The notes under the pieces were generated by a model. The model saw only the letters and a program-made list of their open reading frames with translations, made no database searches and was not told the DNA's origin. 15,392 nt of DNA from positions 1-15,392 of the forward strand of contig CAMLNH010000019.1 in assembly GCA_946481355.1 (NCBI GenBank), written 5' to 3'. The position numbers and the translations under genes are program-made. Positions 1-6,065 of the stretch are shown here, piece by piece. The number at the start of each line of letters is the position of its first letter. Positions within the stretch are counted from its first letter, which is position 1. The stretch is from an uncultured Curvibacter sp. (lineage in GTDB: Bacteria > Pseudomonadota > Gammaproteobacteria > Burkholderiales > Burkholderiaceae).

Positions 1-153
1 GCAGCCGCCACCTTCGAGTGCTACAACCGCAGCCGCTATGAAGAAGGCGACCACGTGATCTTCGTCGGCGAGGTGGAGCGTTGCATGCACCGGCCCGAGG
101 CCTCGCCCCTGCTTTTCCACGGCGGCAGGTTTTACGCCGAGCACCCTCTTTGA
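1..153 (+). CDS. Flavin reductase-like FMN-binding domain protein, C-terminal fragment
   Basis: Reading frame 1 is open from the window edge to the TGA at 151-153 and gives the last 50 residues of a protein whose start lies outside the window. The tail contains GDHVIFVGEVERC followed by PLLFHGGRFY. This resembles the end of the flavin reductase-like split-barrel domain (the HpaC/DIM6/NtaB group), where a GDH-x-IFVGEV strand and an LLFH-x-GR-(F/Y) strand close the barrel. Such proteins reduce or bind FMN, often as the reductase partner of a two-component monooxygenase. The EamA gene starts 7 bp after the stop, so the two are probably co-transcribed. The substrate partner cannot be seen from this fragment. 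The family call is by motif resemblance only. Confidence 0.72.
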   Translation, partial: AAATFECYNRSRYEEGDHVIFVGEVERCMHRPEASPLLFHGGRFYAEHPL

Positions 154-160
154 GGGGCCG

Positions 161-1057
161 ATGAGTCAGCGCAAGGACCACCTCGACGGTGTGGCCGCCG
201 GCATCCTGCTGGCCTGCTGCATGTTCTGGGGCTTCCAGCAGGTGCTGGTCAAGGCCACACTGCCCGAGCTGCCGCCGATCTACCAGGCGGCGCTGCGCTT
301 CGTCGGCGCCACCGTGCTGCTCGGGCTCTGGTGCCGCTGGCGCGGCATCGCCCTGTTCGCGCGCGACGGCACGTTCGCACCGGGCCTGCTCGCTGGCGCA
401 CTGTTCGCCGGTGAGTTCGCCTGCCTCTACATCGGCCTGCAGTACACGACCGCCTCGCGCCTGACCGTCTTCCTCTATACCTCGCCATTCTGGGTGGCGC
501 TGTTCCTGCCCTTGCTCGTGCACGCCGAGCGGCTGCGCGCCCAGCAATGGCTGGGCCTGGGGCTGGCCTTCATTGCTCTGGTGTTCGCCGTCCGTGAAAG
601 CTTCGTGGCCCCGGGCAGTGAAGGCCAGCTGCTGGGCGATTTGCTGGCCCTGTCGGCCGGCCTGGCCTGGGGTCTGACCACGGTGACGATCCGCGCCAGC
701 CGCCTGGCACGCTGCTCGGCCGAAAAGCTGCTGTTCTACCAGGTGGCGGTCAGCGCCCTGGTGCTGCCCGGGCTCTCGCTGGCGCTGGGCGAGACCTGGA
801 CGCTGCAGTTCAGCGTCTTTGGCGCCACCTCACTGCTGCTACAAACGGTCGTGGGCGCCTTCGCGAGCTATCTGGTCTGGATGTGGATGCTGGGGCGCTA
901 CCCGGCGACCAAGATCTCGGCCTTCGCCTTCCTGACGCCGCTGTTCGCCCTGCTCTTCGGTGCGCTCTGGCTGGGCGAGTCGATCACGCCCAGCCTGCTG
1001 GCCGCCCTGGCCCTGGTGGCGCTGGGCATCGTGCTGGTCAACCGCAGACCCGCCTGA
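161..1057 (+). CDS. EamA/DMT-family inner-membrane transporter
   Basis: The 298-residue protein is almost entirely hydrophobic helices, about ten in all, arranged as two similar halves of five. That is the usual architecture and size of the drug/metabolite transporter (EamA, RhaT-like) family. The first half opens with GILLACCMFWGFQQVLVKATLPELPP and the second with LLGDLLALSAGLAWGLTTVTIRAS, which are the two EamA repeat starts. The C-terminal half carries the common pattern TKISAFAFLTPLFALLFGALWLGE. Family members export amino acids, metabolites or drugs; the substrate is not predictable here. The chosen ATG follows a GAGG-type ribosome binding site (gaggggccgATG) and lies 7 bp after the flavin reductase-like gene, suggesting one transcript. 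It converges on the Bug receptor gene with an 18-bp gap containing a hairpin. Confidence 0.9.
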   Translation: MSQRKDHLDGVAAGILLACCMFWGFQQVLVKATLPELPPIYQAALRFVGATVLLGLWCRWRGIALFARDGTFAPGLLAGALFAGEFACLYIGLQYTTASRLTVFLYTSPFWVALFLPLLVHAERLRAQQWLGLGLAFIALVFAVRESFVAPGSEGQLLGDLLALSAGLAWGLTTVTIRASRLARCSAEKLLFYQVAVSALVLPGLSLALGETWTLQFSVFGATSLLLQTVVGAFASYLVWMWMLGRYPATKISAFAFLTPLFALLFGALWLGESITPSLLAALALVALGIVLVNRRPA

Positions 1058-1068
1058 GCGGGCCTGCG
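1043..1068. terminator. Hairpin at convergent EamA/Bug junction, possible bidirectional terminator
   Basis: Arms CGCAG-A-CCCGC (1043-1053) and GCGGG-C-CTGCG (1058-1068) pair over 11 positions with a single A-C mismatch, around a 4-nt loop. The loop contains the TGA of the EamA gene. There is no T tract on either side, so it is not a classical intrinsic terminator. Its position between two converging genes suggests a transcription barrier or an mRNA 3'-end stabiliser. Confidence 0.45.
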
Positions 1069-1075
1069 CAACGGA

Positions 1076-2065
1076 TCAGATCTTGCCCGCGGCCTTGAGC
1101 CGGTCGATCGTGGCCTTCTCGGCCGCGAAGGTGCGCTCGGCATAGGCCGTGTACTCGGCCGTGCTCATGTAGATGCTGGGCATGTAGAACTTGTCCAGCG
1201 TGTTCTGCACGCGCTGGTCCTCCAGCGTCTGGCGGAAGGCATCGTGGATGACCTTGACCAAGGCCGGATCCATGTTCTTCGGGCCGCCGATGCCGAAGGG
1301 CGATTCGCTCACCGTGTCCCAGCCACTTTCCTTGACCGTGGGCACATCGGGGAAAGCCTTGTTGCGCTTGCTGCCCAGCGTGGCCAGCAGATTGAGCTTG
1401 CCCGCCACCACATGCGGCGCGAATTCGGCGGTGCCGCTCATGAGCGGAATGTGCCCGCCGAGGATGGCCTGCAGGATCTCGGCCGAGCCCTTGTAGGGGA
1501 TGTCCTGCAGCACGATGCCGGCCTTGGCCGCGAACTCCTCGATGGCCAGGTGCGGCGTGGTGCCCGTGCCCGTGTGGCCGTAATTGACCTTGCCCGGATT
1601 GGCCTTGGCATAGGCCACCATCTCCTTGAGCGTCTTGTAAGGCGCGTCGGGCCGCGCCGCCAGGCCGAAGGTGTAGCCCGTGAGGCAGACGATGTGGGTG
1701 ATGTCCTTGACCGGGTCGAAAGACGTTTTCTGCATGTGCGGGATGCGGTAGATACCCAGCGGCAGCTGGGTGAGCAAATAGCCGTCCGGCTTGGCCTGCA
1801 CCATGGCGGCCGCACCCAGCGTGCCACCGGCCCCGGGCTTGTTCTCGACGATCACCGTGCCGCCGAGCGCGCGGCCCGCCGCCTCGCCGAAGGCACGCAT
1901 CACGGCATCACTGCTGCCACCCGTGGGCCAGGGCGCGATCAGGGTGATGGGGCGGTTGGGGTATTTGTCCTGGGCCAGGGCCCAGGGGCTGACCAGGGCG
2001 GGCGCGGCAGCGAGTGCAGCGCTGCGCGTGATGAGCTGGCGACGGTTGAGGCGTGAGGTTCCCAT
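1076..2065 (-). CDS. Bug/TctC-family tripartite tricarboxylate transporter receptor
   Basis: This is a 329-residue periplasmic solute receptor. The N-terminus (MGTSRLNRRQLITRSAALAA... up to ...ALAQ) carries a twin-arginine motif (RRQLI), a hydrophobic stretch and an AlaxAla-type cleavage site near residue 32, so Tat export is likely. The mature part begins YPNRPITLIAPWPTGGSSD and continues with VIVENKPGAGG, MVQAKPDGY, NYGHTGTGTTPHLA, IPYKGSAEILQAILGG and FPDVPTVKESG. These are hallmarks of the Bug family, greatly expanded in Burkholderiales. No TctA/TctB membrane genes are adjacent, which is usual for orphan Bug receptors. The start at 2065 was preferred over an in-frame ATG at 2092 because AAGGAG lies 7 nt upstream and the signal peptide begins there. 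The ligand is probably a small carboxylate but cannot be assigned. Confidence 0.93.
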   Translation of the reverse strand: MGTSRLNRRQLITRSAALAAAPALVSPWALAQDKYPNRPITLIAPWPTGGSSDAVMRAFGEAAGRALGGTVIVENKPGAGGTLGAAAMVQAKPDGYLLTQLPLGIYRIPHMQKTSFDPVKDITHIVCLTGYTFGLAARPDAPYKTLKEMVAYAKANPGKVNYGHTGTGTTPHLAIEEFAAKAGIVLQDIPYKGSAEILQAILGGHIPLMSGTAEFAPHVVAGKLNLLATLGSKRNKAFPDVPTVKESGWDTVSESPFGIGGPKNMDPALVKVIHDAFRQTLEDQRVQNTLDKFYMPSIYMSTAEYTAYAERTFAAEKATIDRLKAAGKI

Positions 2066-2120
2066 GCTTGTCTCCTTGTAATGCAGATGCATTGTGAAGC
2101 GCGGCGCAAGCCCGGGCTGT

Positions 2121-2130
2121 CACCTAGGTG
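2121..2130. promoter_or_regulatory. 10-bp perfect palindrome in the Bug/tfoX divergent intergenic region
   Basis: CACCTAGGTG is its own reverse complement and lies in the 132-bp region between the divergent Bug and TfoX-N genes. A second small inverted repeat, AATGC-AGAT-GCATT (2080-2093), sits just upstream of the Bug ribosome binding site. Either could bind a dimeric regulator, but no regulator gene is adjacent and no second copy of the 10-mer was noticed. Confidence 0.2.
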
Positions 2131-2146
2131 CACGGCGCGCTGTGGT

Positions 2147-2152
2147 TATAGT
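2147..2152 (+). promoter_or_regulatory. Candidate -10 box of the TfoX-N gene
   Basis: TATAGT matches the -10 consensus at 5 of 6 positions and is one of the few AT-rich patches in this intergenic region, 45 bp before the ATG at 2198. No good -35 is visible at 16-18 bp upstream, so the assignment is weak. Transcription from here would include the short tandem repeat at 2161-2184 in the leader. Confidence 0.3.
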
Positions 2153-2160
2153 CCGCCCAG

Positions 2161-2184
2161 AGCCCCAGAGCCCCAGAGCCCCAG
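2161..2184. repeat. Short tandem repeat, three copies of an 8-bp unit
   Basis: AGCCCCAG occurs three times in immediate succession, preceded by a partial copy (GCCCAG, 2155-2160) and followed by AGAGCC. The tract lies in the probable 5' leader of the TfoX-N gene, 14 bp before its start codon. Such tracts can change copy number by slippage and so alter leader length or spacing. Confidence 0.75.
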
Positions 2185-2197
2185 AGAGCCACAGGTC

Positions 2198-2551
2198 ATG
2201 CCGCAGCGCAGCGAATTTCTTGAGTTCGTCATCGGACAGATGGCGGGGCTGGGCGCAGTCACGGCGCGTTCCATGTTCGGTGGCCACGGCCTGTACTGCA
2301 ACGGCCTCTTCATCGCCATCATCGCGGACGAGCAGCTCTACTTCAAGGCCGATGCCCAGAGCCAGCCGCGCTTCGAAGCCGCCGGTCTGCAACGCTTCCA
2401 GTACCAGGCCCGCGGCAAAACCGTGCAGCTCATGTACTACATGGCCCCGGCCGAGGTCTACGACGATGCCCGGGTCATGGCCGAGTGGGGTCAGCTGGCT
2501 TTGGCTGCCGCCGTGCGGGCACGGCGGCCCGCACGCAAGAAGACACACTAG
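2198..2551 (+). CDS. TfoX N-terminal domain protein
   Basis: The 117-residue protein matches the TfoX N-terminal domain: an N-terminal helix (EFLEFVIGQMAGLG), then VTARSMFGGHGLYCNGLFIAIIADEQLYFKAD and later the strand FQYQARGKTVQLMYYMAPAEVYDD. The SMFGGHGLY and LYFKAD blocks are the characteristic signature. Only the N domain is present; the C-terminal TfoX/Sxy domain of longer homologues is absent, as in many single-domain members. Full-length Sxy/TfoX acts in competence regulation in gammaproteobacteria, but the role of stand-alone N-domain proteins is unknown, so no competence function is assumed. The start at 2198 was chosen because homology begins there; the in-frame extension to 2081 is Pro/Arg-rich and crosses the tandem repeat. 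The ribosome binding site is weak. The stop TAG shares two bases with the stop of gcdG on the other strand. Confidence 0.85.
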   Translation: MPQRSEFLEFVIGQMAGLGAVTARSMFGGHGLYCNGLFIAIIADEQLYFKADAQSQPRFEAAGLQRFQYQARGKTVQLMYYMAPAEVYDDARVMAEWGQLALAAAVRARRPARKKTH

Positions 2552-3798
2552 ACGATGCCCGCGCTGCGCAGGGCGGCAATGCGCGCCACATCCAGCCCGA
2601 GCTCGCCCAGCACCTCGTCCGTGTGCTCGCCCAGCGTGGGCGGCGCCCGACGCAGCACGGCCGGGGTGGCGCTCAGGCGCAACGGGCTGGCCACGCTGCG
2701 GATCACAGGCACACCCTCGGCCGCCACGGCCTGTGCCGAGCGGGGCTGTTCAATCGCCAGCCCGCGTGCCTGCACCTGCGCGTCGGCAAAGGCCTGCCCG
2801 ATGTCGTTGATCGGGCCACAGGGCACCGCGTGGTGCTCCAGCGCGGCGATCCATTCGGCCGTGGTGCGCGTGCGCGTGATGGCCATGAGCTGGGGCACCA
2901 GTTCCTCGCGGTGCATCACACGCTGGGTGTTGGTGGCGTAGCGTGCGTCCTGCGCGAGGGCCGGCTGACCCGCCACTTCGCAGAAGCGCGCGAACTGACC
3001 GTCGTTGCCGACGGCCAGAAGCATGGCGCCGTCTTTCGTCGGCATGTCCTGGTAGGGCACGAGGCTGGGGTGGCTGTTCCCCTGGCGCTGCGGCACCTTG
3101 CCGGTGTTGAGGAAGCCACCCGCCTGGTTGGCCAGGATGGCCATGCCTACGTCGAGCAAGGACATGTCGATGTGCTGGCCCTCGCCCGTGCGGTGCCGCA
3201 CCTCGAGTGCGGCCAGGATGGCCGTGGCCGCATAGACGCCGGTGAAGATGTCGGTCAGCGCCACGCCCACGCGCTGCGGGCCGCCGCCGGGCACGTCATC
3301 GGGTCGCCCCGTGATGCTCATCATGCCGCTCATGGCCTGCACCATGAGGTCATAACCCGCGCGCTCGGCGTAGGGGCCATCCTGGCCGAAGCCGGTGACC
3401 GAACAGTAGATCAGCCTGGGGTTGATCTGCTTCAGGCTCGCGTAGTCCAGCCCGTAATGTGCCAGCCCCCCGACCTTGAAGTTCTCCACCAGCACGTCGC
3501 TCTGCAGCGCGAGCTGGCGGATCAGCGCCTGGCCCTCGGGCTTGGCAATGTCCACGGTGATCGAGCGCTTGTTGCGGTTGGCGCAGGTGTAGTAGGCCGC
3601 GTGCTCCGTGTCGTTCCCTTGCGCGTCTTTCAGGAAGGGCGGGCCCCAGTGGCGCGTGTCGTCGCCGCTGACGGGGCGCTCGATCTTCACCACATCGGCG
3701 CCCAAGTCGGCCAGGATCTGCGTGCACCACGGGCCCGCGAGCACGCGGGACAGGTCCAGCACCTTGAGGTGCGGCAGGGCGGCGGGCTTGTCGCTCAT
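2548..3798 (-). CDS. gcdG: CaiB/BaiF family (class III) CoA-transferase, probable glutarate CoA-transferase
   Basis: The 416-residue protein is a class III CoA-transferase of normal length. It opens with LPHLKVLDLSRVLAGPWCTQILADLGADVVKIE and has the family blocks NRNKRSITVDIAKPEGQ, VLVENFKVGGL and TGFGQDGPYAERAGYDLMVQA. The Asp in GYDLMVQA (D150) aligns with the catalytic aspartate that forms an acyl-anhydride/CoA-thioester intermediate in CaiB and formyl-CoA transferase. It lies directly downstream of gcdH with a 7-bp gap, so the pair is probably translationally coupled. In Pseudomonas putida the gcdH-gcdG pair next to gcdR activates glutarate to glutaryl-CoA, and human SUGCT is a homologue with a similar role. 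The glutarate substrate is therefore inferred from context. The start at 3798 gives the expected N-terminus; an upstream in-frame ATG (3837) lies inside gcdH. Confidence 0.9.
   Translation of the reverse strand: MSDKPAALPHLKVLDLSRVLAGPWCTQILADLGADVVKIERPVSGDDTRHWGPPFLKDAQGNDTEHAAYYTCANRNKRSITVDIAKPEGQALIRQLALQSDVLVENFKVGGLAHYGLDYASLKQINPRLIYCSVTGFGQDGPYAERAGYDLMVQAMSGMMSITGRPDDVPGGGPQRVGVALTDIFTGVYAATAILAALEVRHRTGEGQHIDMSLLDVGMAILANQAGGFLNTGKVPQRQGNSHPSLVPYQDMPTKDGAMLLAVGNDGQFARFCEVAGQPALAQDARYATNTQRVMHREELVPQLMAITRTRTTAEWIAALEHHAVPCGPINDIGQAFADAQVQARGLAIEQPRSAQAVAAEGVPVIRSVASPLRLSATPAVLRRAPPTLGEHTDEVLGELGLDVARIAALRSAGIV
2557..2574. terminator. Weak hairpin just downstream of the TfoX-N stop
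   Basis: GCCCGCG (2557-2563) pairs with CGC-A-GGGC (2567-2574) around a 3-nt CTG loop, with one bulged A. It begins 6 bp after the TfoX-N stop codon and lies inside the last codons of the convergent gcdG. There is no T tract. It may help end the TfoX-N transcript, but in DNA this GC-rich the structure could be fortuitous. Confidence 0.25.
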
Positions 3799-3805
3799 GG
3801 TCGCT

Positions 3806-4999
3806 TTAGTTGAAGGCCGAGATGCCGGTCTGCGCACGCCCCAGGATCAGCGCATGGATGTCGTGTGTACCCTCGTAGGTGTTCACCACCTCCAGATTCA
3901 CGAGGTGACGCGCCACACCGAACTCGTCGCTGATGCCGTTGCCACCCATCATGTCGCGCGCCAGACGCGCGATGTCCAGCGCCTTGCCACAGGAGTTGCG
4001 CTTGAGGATGGAAGTGATCTCCACCGCTGCCGTGCCCTCGTCCTTCATACGTCCCAGGCGCAGGCAGCCCTGCAAGCCCAGCGCTATCTCGGTCTGCATG
4101 TCGGCCAGCTTCTTCTGGATCAGCTGGTTGGCGGCCAACGGGCGGCCGAACTGCTTGCGGTCCAGCACGTACTGGCGGGCGCGGAACCAGCAGTCCTCGG
4201 CCGCGCCCAGCGCACCCCAGGCGATGCCGTAACGCGCCGAGTTCAGACAGGTGAAGGGACCCTTGAGGCCTTGCACTTCGGGGAAGGCGTTCTCCTCGGG
4301 GCAGAACACGTTGTCCATCACGATCTCGCCGGTGATGGAGGCGCGCAGGCCCACCTTGCCGTGCACGGCCGGTGCGCTCAGGCCCTTCATGCCCTTTTCC
4401 AGGACGAAGCCACGGATCGGGCCCACAGCGCCGCTCTCGCTGACCTCCTTGGCCCAGACCACGAAGACATCGGCGATGGGACTGTTGGAGATCCACATCT
4501 TGTTGCCCACCATGCGGTAGCCGCCAGCGGTCTTGTAGGCACGCGTGGCCATGGAGTTGGGATCGGAACCGTGGTCGGGTTCGGTCAGACCGAAGCAGCC
4601 GATCCATTCGCCCGTCGCCAGTCTGGGCAGAAACTTCTGCTTCTGCGCCTCGCTGCCGAATTCGTTGATGGGCACCATGACCAGGGAGGACTGCACACTC
4701 ATCATGGAACGGTAGCCCGAGTCGATGCGCTCGACCTCGCGCGCGATCAGGCCATAGGCCACGTAGTTCAGGCCGGGGCCGCCGTAAGCCTCGGGGATGG
4801 TCGGGCCCAGCAGGCCCAACGCCCCCATCTCGCGGAAGATGGCCGGGTCGGTCTTCTCATGACGGAAGGCTTCGAGCACGCGCGCCCCCAGGCGGTCCTG
4901 GCAGTAGGCGGCTGCGGCGTCGCGCACCATGCGCTCGTCCTCGCTGAGCTGCTGGTCGAGCAGAAAGGGGTCATTCCATTGAAAAGCGGCCTTGGCCAT
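3806..4999 (-). CDS. gcdH: Glutaryl-CoA dehydrogenase
   Basis: The 397-residue acyl-CoA dehydrogenase closely resembles glutaryl-CoA dehydrogenase, the FAD enzyme that oxidises and decarboxylates glutaryl-CoA to crotonyl-CoA. Diagnostic blocks are [99 protein letters not shown] and [18 protein letters not shown]97 (in GYRS) corresponds to human Arg94, which binds the distal carboxylate of glutaryl-CoA, and E376 (in YEGTHD) corresponds to the catalytic base Glu370, so substrate-specific and catalytic residues are both present. The ATG at 4999 is preceded by AGGAG eight nt upstream. It heads a two-gene unit with gcdG and is divergent from the LysR gene. The expected role is degradation of lysine, tryptophan or glutarate through crotonyl-CoA. 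Confidence 0.95.
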   Translation of the reverse strand: MAKAAFQWNDPFLLDQQLSEDERMVRDAAAAYCQDRLGARVLEAFRHEKTDPAIFREMGALGLLGPTIPEAYGGPGLNYVAYGLIAREVERIDSGYRSMMSVQSSLVMVPINEFGSEAQKQKFLPRLATGEWIGCFGLTEPDHGSDPNSMATRAYKTAGGYRMVGNKMWISNSPIADVFVVWAKEVSESGAVGPIRGFVLEKGMKGLSAPAVHGKVGLRASITGEIVMDNVFCPEENAFPEVQGLKGPFTCLNSARYGIAWGALGAAEDCWFRARQYVLDRKQFGRPLAANQLIQKKLADMQTEIALGLQGCLRLGRMKDEGTAAVEITSILKRNSCGKALDIARLARDMMGGNGISDEFGVARHLVNLEVVNTYEGTHDIHALILGRAQTGISAFN

Positions 5000-5025
5000 G
5001 GTCGTGCTCCTGAAAAACTGTGCGC

Positions 5026-5054
5026 ATCGTACGCCCCGGCCCCAGGACCCGCAA
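5026..5054 (-). promoter_or_regulatory. Candidate gcdH promoter
   Basis: On the minus strand TTGCGG (5054-5049) and TACGAT (5031-5026) are separated by exactly 17 nt. Both are imperfect matches, as expected for an activator-dependent promoter. The predicted transcription start near 5019 would put the palindrome at 5076-5090 about 64 bp upstream, the classic position of a LysR-type recognition site. The leader would be about 20 nt and would include the AGGAG ribosome binding site. Confidence 0.4.
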
Positions 5055-5075
5055 ACGAGAATTTCGCACCGAGAT

Positions 5076-5090
5076 ATGATGAATCCTCAT
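5076..5090. promoter_or_regulatory. T-N11-A palindrome, candidate GcdR operator
   Basis: ATGA-N7-TCAT is an inverted repeat containing T-N11-A, the general LysR-type recognition pattern, in the intergenic region between the divergent gcdH and LysR genes. It is surrounded by the most AT-rich stretch in the area (5072-5096), which is unusual for this genome. Binding by the adjacent regulator is an inference from position and symmetry. Confidence 0.5.
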
Positions 5091-5122
5091 TTATAGGAGC
5101 CCAGTCTGTCCATGAAATCAGA

Positions 5123-5157
5123 GGTCAGACCCAGTCCATTTGTGTAACTTACGCACA
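5123..5157. promoter_or_regulatory. LysR gene upstream region: GGTC-A-GACC palindrome and TAACTT -10-like box
   Basis: GGTCAGACC (5123-5131) has perfect 4-bp arms around one base. Downstream, TGTGTAA (5141-5147) is mirrored by TTA-cg-CACA (5149-5157) with a 2-nt bulge. TAACTT (5145-5150) could be a -10 box ending 9 nt before the LysR start codon. No Shine-Dalgarno sequence precedes that ATG, so the transcript may be leaderless or nearly so. An ATG at 5112 reaches a TAA after 11 codons and is not a LysR start. Confidence 0.3.
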
Positions 5158-5159
5158 CC

Positions 5160-6056
5160 ATGCGCCGCAAGATCCCATCCCTCCAGGCCCTGGCCTGCTT
5201 CGATGCCGCCGCCCGGCACGAGAGCTACACGCGCGCCGCGCAGGAGCTGGCGCTGACGCAAAGCGCGGTCTCGCGCCAGATCGGCGCGCTCGAGGACTAC
5301 CTGGGCCTGGCCCTGTTCCGCCGCACCCGCCACGGCGTGGCGCTCACGCCCGAAGGCGCCGACTACGCGCGCCAGATCGCACCGCGCCTGCAGGCGCTGG
5401 AGCGCGACACGCTGGACGCCATGTCGCGCCAAGGCGCGGTCGGCAGCATCAGCCTGGCCGCCGTGCCCACCTTCGCCACCCGCTGGCTCATGCCCCGCCT
5501 GCCGGCGCTGGCCGCCGAACACCCGGAACTGCTGGTGCACATCGAGACGCGCACCCGCCCTTTCCTCTTTGCCGACACCAGCTTCGACGCCGCGCTCTAC
5601 TCGGGCACGGCCGAGCAGGTGGCCAACTGGGCCGGCACGCGCGCGATGGCGCTGATCGAGGAGGAGGTGGTGCCGGTGTGCGCGCCCGCGCTGCTGGGCA
5701 CGCGCAAGCGCCTGCAGCCGCGCGATCTGGCCGCCTTGCCGCTGCTGCAGCAGAGCACCCGCCCCGAAGCCTGGCGCCAATGGTTCGAGGCCATGGGCGT
5801 GGACGCGCAGTCCGCACTCTCGGGTCCGCGCTACGAGCTCTACTCCATGACGGCCGCCGCCGCCGCGCAGGGCCTGGGCCTGGCCCTGGTGCCGCGCCTG
5901 CTGATCGAGCCCGAGCTCGCGCGCGGCGAACTCGTGGTGGCCTGCCCGCGCCCGCTGCGCAGCGGGCGCAGCTACTGGCTGGTGCTGCCTGAACGCGGCG
6001 AACCGCGACCCGCGTTGGCCCGCTTTGCTGCGTGGCTGCAGCGCGCCGCGGCCTGA
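5160..6056 (+). CDS. gcdR: LysR-type transcriptional regulator, probable glutarate regulator GcdR
   Basis: The 298-residue protein has the standard LysR layout. An N-terminal winged helix-turn-helix spans about residues 6-65 (LQALACFDAAARHESYTRAAQELALTQSAVSRQIGALEDYLGLALFRRTRHGVALTPEG). A linker helix and an effector domain follow from about residue 95 (ISLAAVPTFATRWLMPRLPALAAEHPELLVHIETRTRPFLF), with the typical AAAQGLGLALVPRLLI segment near residue 240. It belongs to the GcvA-like subgroup common in Burkholderiales. It is divergent from gcdH-gcdG, the arrangement of gcdR in Pseudomonas putida, where it activates glutarate catabolism. The symbol rests on that context rather than on sequence alone. 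It converges on a diguanylate cyclase gene with only 3 bp between the stops. Confidence 0.85.
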   Translation: MRRKIPSLQALACFDAAARHESYTRAAQELALTQSAVSRQIGALEDYLGLALFRRTRHGVALTPEGADYARQIAPRLQALERDTLDAMSRQGAVGSISLAAVPTFATRWLMPRLPALAAEHPELLVHIETRTRPFLFADTSFDAALYSGTAEQVANWAGTRAMALIEEEVVPVCAPALLGTRKRLQPRDLAALPLLQQSTRPEAWRQWFEAMGVDAQSALSGPRYELYSMTAAAAAQGLGLALVPRLLIEPELARGELVVACPRPLRSGRSYWLVLPERGEPRPALARFAAWLQRAAA

Positions 6057-6065
6057 GCGTCAGGC
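6051..6065. terminator. Palindromic hairpin carrying both stop codons of the LysR/GGDEF junction
   Basis: GCCTGA-GCG-TCAGGC has perfect 6-bp arms and a 3-nt loop. The left arm ends in the TGA stop of the LysR gene and the right arm holds, on the other strand, the TGA of the diguanylate cyclase gene. The same hairpin would therefore form at the end of both transcripts. There is no T tract, so it may be a Rho-assisted or weak bidirectional terminator. Confidence 0.45.

Noticed and set aside
2081..2197. Longer start for the TfoX-N protein at 2081.
   Set aside because: The extension is Pro/Arg-rich, covers the tandem repeat and the likely promoter, and is not part of the domain.
3796..3837. Longer start for gcdG at 3837.
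   Set aside because: The extra 13 residues are encoded inside gcdH and do not match the family N-terminus; homology starts at the ATG at 3798.
5060..5070. AATTTCGCAC in the gcdH/LysR intergenic region, identical to the left half of the TetR operator.
   Set aside because: The right half-site is absent (followed by CGAGATAT), so there is no palindrome; a single 9-10 bp half match can arise by chance.
5112..5147. Short ORF starting at the ATG at 5112, possible LysR leader peptide or alternative start.
   Set aside because: It ends at a TAA after 11 codons, has no clear ribosome binding site, and overlaps the candidate LysR promoter.
2485..5992. Long plus-strand frames (2485-3813 and 3608-5992) antisense to gcdG and gcdH and running out of frame into the LysR gene.
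   Set aside because: Composition-driven shadows; the opposite strand and the correct LysR frame carry well-known protein families with intact catalytic or DNA-binding motifs.
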